A stretch of 41,219 nucleotides of DNA from Candidatus Aenigmatarchaeota archaeon. Lineage in GTDB: Archaea; Aenigmatarchaeota; Aenigmatarchaeia; GW2011-AR5. The stretch is from positions 1,784 to 43,002 of the forward strand of contig DUFR01000025.1 in the NCBI GenBank assembly GCA_013331845.1. The letters are read 5' to 3'. The translations under genes and the position numbers were made by a program. Below, one piece after another: positions 1-5,724 of this stretch (position 1 is the stretch's first letter; every line of letters begins with the position of its first letter). The notes beneath the pieces were generated by a model, which was given only the letters and a program-made list of their open reading frames with translations, had not been told where the DNA came from and did not search any database.

Positions 1-77
1 TATTAATTGCATTACAGGAAAATTACAAAAAATTTCTCACAAGAATAAATAGTCAGGACGCACAGAAGTATTATTGG

Positions 78-758
78 ATGGTCGGAAAAATTATAGCTAT
101 TGATGAGTGCGGATCCATAAATGATCCTATGAACCCCTTTTCTGTTGTAGTTGCAAATATTTCTTATGACCTGAGCCGTCTGAAAAAACACTATCAAGGC
201 AGGAAATTGAGAGGAGGATACAGATATACAGAACCGACCGGAGAGTTTTTTTATCTTACTATTGACCCAAAGATGCTAAGAGTGGCATCACATACTTATG
301 GACAACTGAAAAGCTATACAGCAGCAATATTAAATGGCAGCTTTTATCCTTTCATGCTTCGAAAGGACGCTATTGTAAGACTTCTTGAAACAGCTGATTA
401 TGATCCACAGAGAGACGTGGCTTTGATTGATTCTTTCTGTAAATGTTCTGCACTCAAGGAAATAATAATGGAAACCTGGCAAAGAGTCTATGGTGTTGAA
501 GTTCCAAGGCAATCAGTCAGATGTCAGAGAGGAGCTGACATGGTTTTTCCTGATGTACATGATGCTGATTCAAATGCGTTCCGTCTCTTCGATCGCCTGA
601 CACATGATGATTACGATGAGGACGACCCAACATTTTTCTCAAGGCGCGTAACGCTTACGGACGATGACATCATACGCTATAACCTTGACAGACACCGACG
701 AAGAGAAGTAAGAAAACTAATGAAAACACGCGAAATAGAAATGCCTTTTTCACTATAA
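78..758 (+). CDS. RNase HII-like protein (divergent paralogue), possibly 5'-partial
   Basis: A 226-residue protein if it starts at the ATG at 78, but the same frame is open without a stop to the left edge of the window, so it may be longer. The N-terminus has an AIDECG motif (D9, E10) that resembles the GIDEAG motif of RNase HII. Further on, ALIDSF (D118) and RGADMVFP (D154) occupy the places of the second and third catalytic aspartates of RNase HII (compare VIIDSP and FADKKYPV in the next gene). All four carboxylates expected of an RNase H fold are therefore present, although overall similarity is low. The C-terminus (about 175-226) is rich in Asp and Arg and is not recognised. It stands directly upstream of rnhB. 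The family assignment is inference by eye; a DUF3800-like RNase H-fold protein is the alternative. Confidence 0.5.
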   Translation: MVGKIIAIDECGSINDPMNPFSVVVANISYDLSRLKKHYQGRKLRGGYRYTEPTGEFFYLTIDPKMLRVASHTYGQLKSYTAAILNGSFYPFMLRKDAIVRLLETADYDPQRDVALIDSFCKCSALKEIIMETWQRVYGVEVPRQSVRCQRGADMVFPDVHDADSNAFRLFDRLTHDDYDEDDPTFFSRRVTLTDDDIIRYNLDRHRRREVRKLMKTREIEMPFSL

Positions 759-776
759 ATTCTTTCTTTCTAATTT

Positions 777-810
777 ATTCTATAAAAATTTCAATTAAAC
801 ATGGGGTGAT
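777..810 (+). promoter_or_regulatory. Putative TATA box and ribosome binding site of rnhB
   Basis: An AT-rich TATA-like stretch (ctataaaaattt, about 779-790) is followed by a GGGGTGAT ribosome binding site at 803-810. The spacing points to the TTG at 817 as the start codon, which puts the full GIDESG motif in the protein. The spacing is seen; promoter activity is inferred. Confidence 0.4.
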
Positions 811-816
811 AGTACT

Positions 817-1500
817 TTGACAAAAATATTGGGCATAGACGAGTCCGGTAGAGCTCTATGAGTACCGTTAGGCCCTGTCTGTGGACCGATGACAATTTGT
901 GGTTATCTTATTGACAACGAAAATCTGGCGGAGCTGAAAGTGCTTGGCGTCAAGGACTCGAAGCTGCTTACGGAGGCAAAACGTGATGAACTTTATCCGC
1001 TTCTCAAAAAAATCGCTCATGATTTTATTGTCCTGAAGGTTTCTGCTGAAGAAATCGACAAGTTGCGCAGCGAAAGCAATCTGAATGCTTTAGAAATAGA
1101 ACGAATGCAGCATATTATAAACATGTTCAATCCTGACAAGGTTATAATAGACTCGCCCGAGGTTGATACGTCAAGCTTCTCGAAAAAGGTAATGGCCAAA
1201 GTCAGGAACAAAAAGATAAATATCGTGGCTGAAAATTTTGCTGATAAAAAATATCCTGTTGTGGGTGCTGCTTCTATTCTCGCTAAAGTGGAACGGGACA
1301 GTGAAATAGCAAAGCTGCACAAAAAACACGGCTTTTTCGGCTCTGGATATCCGAGCGACGAAATCACAATCAGGTTTTTAAAGGATTGGATTAAAAAGAA
1401 TAAAGAGTTTCCATCTTTTGTACGCAAAAGCTGGTTTACTTCGCAATGGATAAAGAAAGAGAAGGAGCAGAAGAGTATCGGGAAATTCCTAAGTAAGTAA
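817..1500 (+). CDS. rnhB: Ribonuclease HII, interrupted by an in-frame TGA in the active-site motif
   Basis: RNase HII cleaves the RNA strand of RNA-DNA hybrids and single ribonucleotides in DNA. Read from TTG 817 the protein begins LTKILGIDESGR, then ALxVPL, then GPVCGPMTICG, where x is a TGA codon at 859-861. Everything else is intact: VKDSKLL, the VIIDSP aspartate, FADKKYPVVGAASILAKVERD-type block, and the SGYPSDEIT block. Starting at the next ATG (889) would leave 203 residues without the essential Asp-Glu pair. Removing six codons (853-870) gives GIDESGRGPVCGPM, the family motif. The reading frame is otherwise undamaged, so this is either a very recent lesion, an assembly error, or a recoded or removed insertion. 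It appears to be the first gene of an operon with the small membrane protein and aspS. Confidence 0.8.
846..867 (+). other. 22-nt hairpin holding the in-frame TGA of rnhB
   Basis: CGGTA (846-850) pairs with TACCG (863-867); after a 3-nt bulge CTC (854-856) pairs with GAG (860-862) around a TAT loop. The stop codon at 859-861 is inside the hairpin. A 10-bp perfect palindrome TAGAGCTCTA (849-858) overlaps it. The hairpin largely coincides with the extra 18 nt (853-870) that separate GR from GP in the RNase HII motif. Confidence 0.55.
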
Positions 1501-1541
1501 AAATGGAGCGTTAAAGCGTGTAATTATAAGAGGTTTTAACT

Positions 1542-1814
1542 ATGAATTTGAAATCGTACTTTGATGTTGAATTGAGGACAACAGTTGTTTATGCAGTTAT
1601 TGCTGTTATCATGGGCTATGTTTCCATGACCATCAACAACACGGCAATGGCGGCTCTTGTGGCGATAATAGTTCTTGTTATATTGACATTTGTTTTGCGG
1701 GCTGTTTTCAAGATAAAGGAAGGCGCAAAATGGTGGATGGGCAACGGGGTAATTGTTTACCTGTTCCTGTGGGTTATAGTTTGGACGATTTTCTACAATA
1801 CTTACATAATTTAG
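1542..1814 (+). CDS. Small integral membrane protein
   Basis: A 90-residue protein with three predicted membrane segments (about residues 14-31, 36-53 and 68-88) and a short polar N-terminus. A GAGG ribosome-binding motif precedes the ATG. It lies between rnhB and aspS; its stop codon TAG (1812-1814) is directly followed by the aspS start, so the two are probably co-transcribed and translationally coupled. No enzymatic motif is visible and I do not recognise a characterised family. Confidence 0.75.
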   Translation: MNLKSYFDVELRTTVVYAVIAVIMGYVSMTINNTAMAALVAIIVLVILTFVLRAVFKIKEGAKWWMGNGVIVYLFLWVIVWTIFYNTYII

Positions 1815-3125
1815 GTGAGATTCATCAAGGCAAACAACACGGAAGAACGAGTTTACACGACAGATGCTGCAAAAATGGCAGGAAAGCGTGCAACTATTTT
1901 TGGCTGGGTGCGCAAGACAAGGGACTTGGGCAGCTTGATGTTTATTGTTCTCTACGACCGTTTCGGTGAAATTCAGGTAACATTAAAAAAAGGCGACAAG
2001 AATTTTGAGATGGCCAGTAAAATATCAAGAGAGAGTGTTCTCAGAGTCACAGGCACTGTCACAAAAAACGAAAAGGCTCCAGGCGGAATCGAGCTTAATC
2101 CAGATGAAATAGAGGTTATTGCCAGAGCGGAATCGCCTCTGCCGCTGGAGACAGACCCGAAAATAAAGTCAGAGCTAGACACGCGCATTGACAACAGATT
2201 CATTGATCTTCGCAAGAAGGAGAATGCTGCTATTTTTGCGATAAAAGACGTGATTTACAGAAGCTTTATCGAATATCTTGAGAAGGAAGGATTCACGCTG
2301 ATGCACACACCGTGCATCATTGCTGCAGCGACTGAAGGCGGTACTAATCTTTTCCCGCTTTCTTACTTTGACAAGGAAGCTTTTCTGGTACAAAGCCCGC
2401 AGCTCTACAAGCAGATGCTGATGGCTTCTACGTTTGACAAAGTAATGATAATCACGCCAGCATTCCGTGCCGAAGAGCACAACACAATCCGCCACCTTAA
2501 TGAATGCCTGCAGATGGACATAGAGACAGCTTTCGTGAAGGATGAAGAGGGCGCGCTGAAATACGCTGAAGGTGTAATAAATTATATTTACAAGCAGGTC
2601 GCGGAAAAATGCAAAGAGGAGTTAAAAGCATTAGATAGAAAATTGGACGTTCCGAAGATGCCTTTCAAGCGAATGACCTATGATGATGCGCTTAAGTTTC
2701 TGGCAAAGGAGGGAATCAAGATAGAGTGGGGCAATGACTTCACTCCAGAAGCAGAGAAGATGATAGGCAAGCATTTCAATCCGGTCATAGTAACAAAATG
2801 GCCGACAGACATACGCGCCTTCTACTCAATGCCTGAGCCGGGACGTGAAGAGGTTTGCCGCGGCTATGACATGCTCATAGATGGCATTGAAGCCATGTCT
2901 GGCGCACAGCGCGTTCATGATTACAGACAGTTGGTTGATATATTGAAAAAACGCGGCATGAATCCAGACAATTTCAAGTTCTATACTGACGCCTTCCGTT
3001 TTGGCATGCCCAGCCACGCGGGCTGGTCCTTTGGTCTTGAACGGCTGACTATGTTCATCTGCGGACTCAAGAACATCCGCGAGGCAACTTTGTGGCCTAG
3101 AGACAGAACAAGGCTTACACCGTAA
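1815..3125 (+). CDS. aspS: Aspartyl-tRNA synthetase (archaeal type 2)
   Basis: A class II synthetase of 436 residues that charges tRNA(Asp) (and possibly tRNA(Asn), since many archaeal enzymes are non-discriminating). An N-terminal OB-fold anticodon-binding domain (FGWVRKTRDLG ... FIVLYDRFGEIQVT) is followed by the catalytic core. Motif 2 is seen as FRAEEHNTIRHLNE and motif 3 as GWSFGLERLTMFI with the tail LWPRDRTRLTP typical of this family. The length is normal. The start is a GTG lying inside an AGGTGA motif, immediately after the stop of the preceding gene; an internal non-ATG start a few codons later cannot be excluded. Function is confident from the motifs. Confidence 0.95.
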   Translation: MRFIKANNTEERVYTTDAAKMAGKRATIFGWVRKTRDLGSLMFIVLYDRFGEIQVTLKKGDKNFEMASKISRESVLRVTGTVTKNEKAPGGIELNPDEIEVIARAESPLPLETDPKIKSELDTRIDNRFIDLRKKENAAIFAIKDVIYRSFIEYLEKEGFTLMHTPCIIAAATEGGTNLFPLSYFDKEAFLVQSPQLYKQMLMASTFDKVMIITPAFRAEEHNTIRHLNECLQMDIETAFVKDEEGALKYAEGVINYIYKQVAEKCKEELKALDRKLDVPKMPFKRMTYDDALKFLAKEGIKIEWGNDFTPEAEKMIGKHFNPVIVTKWPTDIRAFYSMPEPGREEVCRGYDMLIDGIEAMSGAQRVHDYRQLVDILKKRGMNPDNFKFYTDAFRFGMPSHAGWSFGLERLTMFICGLKNIREATLWPRDRTRLTP

Positions 3126-3156
3126 CAACTAGTTTTTAATAATTACTTAGATAGGT

Positions 3157-3369
3157 ATGAGTATGCAACTCACATCTGATATCAAAAAAGGTGATAAATA
3201 CTTTGTCGCTAGGTGTCCTGAATTAGGCGTTACAACACAGGGCAGAACATTGGAAGAAGCAAAGGAAAACCTTAAAGAAGCGGTTGAATTGCATTTGGAA
3301 GCAATGGTTGATTATATGATTAAGCACGGAAGCGTCCATATTGAAAGAGGAAAAATTGTTCAGAACTGA
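3157..3369 (+). CDS. hicB: HicB-family antitoxin
   Basis: A 70-residue protein with the partial RNase H-like fold of HicB: an N-terminal beta pattern (DKYFVARCPELGVTTQG) followed by the helix TLEEAKENLKEAVELHLEAM. HicB binds and blocks the HicA ribonuclease. No separate DNA-binding domain is seen at the C-terminus, so autoregulation might depend on the complex. It ends 5 nt before hicA. An AT-rich TATA-like stretch (tttttaataatt, about 3133-3145) precedes it. A second ATG, two codons in, is an equally possible start. Antitoxin-first order is less usual than hicA-hicB but is known. Confidence 0.85.
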   Translation: MSMQLTSDIKKGDKYFVARCPELGVTTQGRTLEEAKENLKEAVELHLEAMVDYMIKHGSVHIERGKIVQN

Positions 3370-3374
3370 TTCTC

Positions 3375-3596
3375 ATGAAATTTCCTGTTATTTCTGGAAA
3401 AGAACTCATAAAAATATTATATAAGAATTTTGGATTTTATCCTATTAGACAAAAGGGCGACCATGTTACAATCACAAACGACAAAGCTTTTGTGACAGTT
3501 CCGCTTCACAAGGAATTAGATATAGGAACTTTAAAATCCATTCTAGACGACTGCGGTATTTCAAGAGAAGAATTCATGAAAGCTTGTAGTAAATAA
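3375..3596 (+). CDS. hicA: HicA-family mRNA interferase toxin
   Basis: A 73-residue double-stranded-RNA-binding-fold toxin. Seen: PVISGKELIKIL at the N-terminus, RQKGDHVTI with the catalytic histidine H30, VTVPLHKELDIGTLKSIL, and the typical C-terminal helix GISREEFMKA. The gene is complete and the key residues are present, so the toxin is probably active, cleaving mRNA when HicB is lost. It forms a two-gene unit with the upstream hicB. A second, decayed hicBA locus lies at 28.8-29.3 kb. Confidence 0.9.
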   Translation: MKFPVISGKELIKILYKNFGFYPIRQKGDHVTITNDKAFVTVPLHKELDIGTLKSILDDCGISREEFMKACSK

Positions 3597-3597
3597 T

Positions 3598-3642
3598 CTA
3601 TTTCGAATATTCGTTGATATCGGGTTTTATGATTTTTGCCAT
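3598..3642 (-). pseudogene. Duplicated C-terminal fragment of the YbaK-like gene
   Basis: On the minus strand this 45-nt stretch encodes MAKIIKPDINEYSK and a stop, nearly matching the last 14 codons of the complete gene upstream (MAEIIKPEIGDYSK, 3796-3840). Both are exactly 45 nt. It is separated from the gene by about 150 nt of hairpin-rich sequence. It is best read as the remnant of an older gene end or of a tandem copy; many synonymous-type differences show that the duplication is not recent. Confidence 0.6.
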
Positions 3643-3659
3643 AAGCCTCTTTCTTTGGA

Positions 3660-3790
3660 AATCTGCAAAGAGCGAAGCTCTTTGAGATGCCAGAAAGCTT
3701 CGCTTTCTGAGCAAGAAAGACCCTTGGGAGAACTCGAGGAAAGCAAAGCTTTCCTGAGTTGCCAAAAGATTCCATCTTTTGAGCAAAGAA
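3660..3790. repeat. Array of four short-loop hairpins, two tandem modules
   Basis: Four perfect hairpins with 3-nt loops follow each other: 3667-3683 (7 bp, loop GAA), 3692-3708 (7 bp, loop TTC), 3737-3755 (8 bp, loop AAA) and 3764-3780 (7 bp, loop TCC). The sequence between them is repeated: GAG(A/T)TGCCA after the first and third, TGAGCAA and GAAA after the second and fourth. So two copies of a two-hairpin module are present, with different stem sequences but preserved pairing. It lies between the stop of the YbaK-like gene and the duplicated tail fragment. No conserved coding frame crosses it. Confidence 0.65.
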
Positions 3791-3795
3791 ACATA

Positions 3796-4254
3796 TTATT
3801 TTGAATAATCACCAATTTCTGGCTTTATGATTTCTGCCATGTCCCGCGAGCTCATGTTTATCGAAATCTCATGAAGACCGGCGTTGAAGTTCACTGTTGG
3901 ATTGTCGAGAATATGACGGTCCATCAAAACCTGCAAGCCGAACAAATTGCCGAATGGATGGACACTTCCCACCTCGCAGCCGGTCACGCGGAAAACGTCT
4001 TCGGCGCTGGCGAGCGAGGCTTTTCCTATTTTTTGCCGAAGACGGTCAAAATCTATTTTTTTGTCGCCGGGCACCAAAATCAGGAAGAAACCTTTTTCCG
4101 ATTTCACAACCATTGCCTTTACGCCGCTGCTCAATGGCACGCCGCGCATTTTCGCTGCCTGTTCTGACGTATAGGCGCGCTCATGGGTGAGGACTTTGTA
4201 TTCTACATTGTTCTCGTCCAGTAGATTTTTCAACGCTTCTACTTCCGGTTCCAT
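3796..4254 (-). CDS. YbaK/ProX-type aminoacyl-tRNA deacylase
   Basis: A 152-residue protein of the YbaK/aaRS editing-domain family, which hydrolyses mischarged tRNAs such as Cys-, Ala- or Ser-tRNA. Seen: an N-terminal helix, VLTHERAYTSEQAAKMRGVPLSSGVKAMVVKS with the conserved lysine of the family, then VLVPGDKKIDFDRLR and the GCEVGSVHPFGNLFG signature. The length fits a free-standing editing protein. Its ATG follows the TGA of the nucleotidyltransferase gene with no spacer and in the same frame, so translation is surely coupled. The substrate amino acid cannot be assigned from the sequence. Confidence 0.85.
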   Translation of the reverse strand: MEPEVEALKNLLDENNVEYKVLTHERAYTSEQAAKMRGVPLSSGVKAMVVKSEKGFFLILVPGDKKIDFDRLRQKIGKASLASAEDVFRVTGCEVGSVHPFGNLFGLQVLMDRHILDNPTVNFNAGLHEISINMSSRDMAEIIKPEIGDYSK

Positions 4255-4887
4255 TCAGTCAACACTCCTCAAAAATTCTATCATGTTGAAATTTATCTTG
4301 CGGCTGTGCAGAAGTTGTATGAAATATGTCTGTGATGATTTTGGCACCATAAAAACAGTTGAAGCAAGTTGTTTACCGCCGTTTTTTGTCACCAAACCCT
4401 CTGATTTGTAGTTGGCTTCTATCCTGCCAAAAAGCAGTCTCCTTATTTTTAGATATAGTTTTTTGTTTTTAGGCAGAGTGAACGAAAAAAGCACTATTTT
4501 TTCCGTTTTCTGTGTCTGTACTGACTTTGAAAAGAGTTCAATGCCTTCTGATTCTATGCTGTTCTTCAATTCCCAGTCTTTCATCTGCCCGACTTTCACT
4601 GAGATAGGATACGTGAAACTGAAAAGCTTCCATTTATCAAAATCTTTTGACATTACGAATTTTCTTTTAGCCGATTCGGACGCCTTTAGTATGGGTTTTT
4701 CATCGGACCCCCCGCAATCAAGAAAAACGTCTATATCGCTTTCTTTGTCTAGTTCCCCTCTTGCGCCTGAACCGAAAAGGTAAGCTGATATTATCTTATC
4801 CTCAACGCTTTTTTCAAGAAAAAGAAATGTGAGAAAGTTAAGCGCGTAGCTGGCAGCTTTTCTGGCCTGGTCATTCATCAAGATCAC
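4255..4887 (-). CDS. MNT-type minimal nucleotidyltransferase (partner of HEPN)
   Basis: A 210-residue protein with the polymerase-beta-like nucleotidyltransferase motif LFGSGARGELDKESDIDVFLD (G39-S40, metal-binding D51 and D53). The family includes the antitoxins of HEPN-MNT modules, which add nucleotides (often AMP) to the HEPN partner, and toxins that modify tRNA ends. The C-terminal 130 residues are not recognised and make it longer than the shortest MNT proteins. It overlaps the upstream HEPN-like gene by 17 nt and abuts the YbaK-like gene. Assignment to the fold is good; the target is inference. Confidence 0.8.
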   Translation of the reverse strand: MILMNDQARKAASYALNFLTFLFLEKSVEDKIISAYLFGSGARGELDKESDIDVFLDCGGSDEKPILKASESAKRKFVMSKDFDKWKLFSFTYPISVKVGQMKDWELKNSIESEGIELFSKSVQTQKTEKIVLFSFTLPKNKKLYLKIRRLLFGRIEANYKSEGLVTKNGGKQLASTVFMVPKSSQTYFIQLLHSRKINFNMIEFLRSVD

Positions 4888-5293
4888 CTATTCTTTCCAT
4901 TAATATATTCTTGAGCTTGTTGAAGGAATTCACAACAGACTCTATCTGCGTTTTCGTCGGGCGACCATATACAAGATTCGTTCTGTTGCCTTCTATGGTG
5001 TAAATAAGGTCATATACCTTTTCTTTTGAAGGGAAATCCACCTTTAACTTCCTTTCTATTAGTGGCTCTACTTTTTGCTCAGGCAGTGGTCTCTTGAACC
5101 AGTCATGCTTGAGCATTTTGCCTATGGGTATCTTGCCCTCCTTATGCAGGTAGGTTTCAAGCATCTCTATGGCGCAAGCTGACGCATGAAAGCCTATAGT
5201 AACAGGTCTCTTCTCAATACCCACAGCTATGGCACCTTCTATAGCTTCCATGCTTTCATTAATTCTTTTCTTGTGGTCTCTTATAGCGCTCAT
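4871..5293 (-). CDS. HEPN-like protein, first gene of a HEPN-MNT-YbaK operon
   Basis: A 140-residue mostly helical protein. The region GNRTNLVYGRP resembles the conserved patch of HEPN ribonucleases (R, four residues, H), but tyrosine stands where histidine is expected, so catalytic activity is uncertain. Coding overlap with the MNT gene and the typical gene order support the HEPN assignment more than the sequence does. The gene starts at an ATG about 26 nt after a TATA-like TTTAAATA on the minus strand, suggesting a leaderless transcript. Alternative: a HEPN-like substrate-binding protein without RNase activity. Confidence 0.65.
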   Translation of the reverse strand: MSAIRDHKKRINESMEAIEGAIAVGIEKRPVTIGFHASACAIEMLETYLHKEGKIPIGKMLKHDWFKRPLPEQKVEPLIERKLKVDFPSKEKVYDLIYTIEGNRTNLVYGRPTKTQIESVVNSFNKLKNILMERIGDLDE

Positions 5294-5299
5294 ATTGGA

Positions 5300-5370
5300 T
5301 TATTAGTTCCAAAAATATTTAAACTTTTTGGTACTAAAGTTCCATATATTTGGAAGAAAAGTTCCAGAAA
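5300..5370 (-). promoter_or_regulatory. Promoter of the HEPN-MNT-YbaK operon with three phased GTTCC sites
   Basis: On the minus strand TTTAAATATT (about 5312-5325) lies about 26 nt before the ATG. Three GTTCC words on the plus strand start at 5306, 5339 and 5361, that is 33 and 22 bp apart, near whole helical turns. One lies between the TATA box and the start, two upstream of it. They could be operators for autoregulation by the module; this is inferred from phasing only. Confidence 0.35.
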
Positions 5371-5434
5371 CCCTGTTTATGATTATTGGTACTATATTTA
5401 CTCGCATAGATTTTTTACTTTCGTTTCCGAACGC

Positions 5435-5550
5435 CATAGCCCTTTAGGGTATGAATGAAGATAAGAGGAAACGAAAGGAGGCGCCAGCCGCTTTAGCGGC
5501 TGGAGGCTCCACTCCTTACAACTCTACAAGGAGGAATTAAAAATTCCTCC
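5435..5550 (+). other. Hairpin cluster in the 5.3-5.6 kb gene-free stretch
   Basis: The 5294-5722 stretch has no convincing gene. It holds four hairpins: CATA(g)CCCT/AGGGTATG at 5435-5453; CCAGCCGCT/AGCGGCTGG at 5484-5503 (9 bp); CTCCTT/AAGGAG at 5512-5533; GGAGGAATT/AATTCCTCC at 5530-5550 (9 bp, AAA loop). The last two share AAGGAG and cannot form together, as in a two-state switch. The first, followed by GAATGAAG, looks like right-end hairpins of IS605/TnpB-type elements, so part of this may be a transposon remnant. Both readings are tentative. Confidence 0.45.
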
Positions 5551-5642
5551 AATATAGCTTAATTTTTCAGAAATTATGTTTATATTCAGGAAAAACCAAT
5601 AAAATCTTAGTGCATTATCAACAACCATCATTAATAGTGTGG

Positions 5643-5724
5643 ATGTTGGGTATTGCTGACGGTGGTTGGAGATGTCAGTATATATGAGACTCCCAACTGT
5701 TGACAGAGGCGGTATACCGAACAT
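5643..5724 (+). promoter_or_regulatory. Structured leader overlapping the start of the giant surface gene
   Basis: ATGTTGGGTAT (5643-5653) pairs with ATACCGAACAT (5714-5724), 10 of 11 bases, placing the start codon (5723-5725) in the 3' arm. Inside, TGCTGAC (5654-5660) pairs with GTCAGTA (5674-5680, one wobble), and other partial pairings exist. The stretch also holds a 14-codon ORF beginning at ATG 5643 and ending in TGA. It could control access to the start codon. Confidence 0.45.

Noticed and set aside
859-861. TGA as a reassigned sense codon
   Set aside because: TGA clearly ends other genes here, such as hicB (3369), trpS (24713) and the HEPN-like gene, and no gene apart from rnhB carries an internal TGA in a conserved block. 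Selenocysteine is also unlikely, because the codon lies outside the normal protein motif.
3598-3815. Three overlapping 62-89 codon minus-strand ORFs over the hairpin array
   Set aside because: Three different frames stay open only because of repeat composition; none has a conserved motif apart from the duplicated 14-codon gene end.
5186-5458. 90-codon plus-strand ORF over the HEPN gene start
   Set aside because: It is antisense to the HEPN-like gene, crosses its promoter, and has no recognisable domain.
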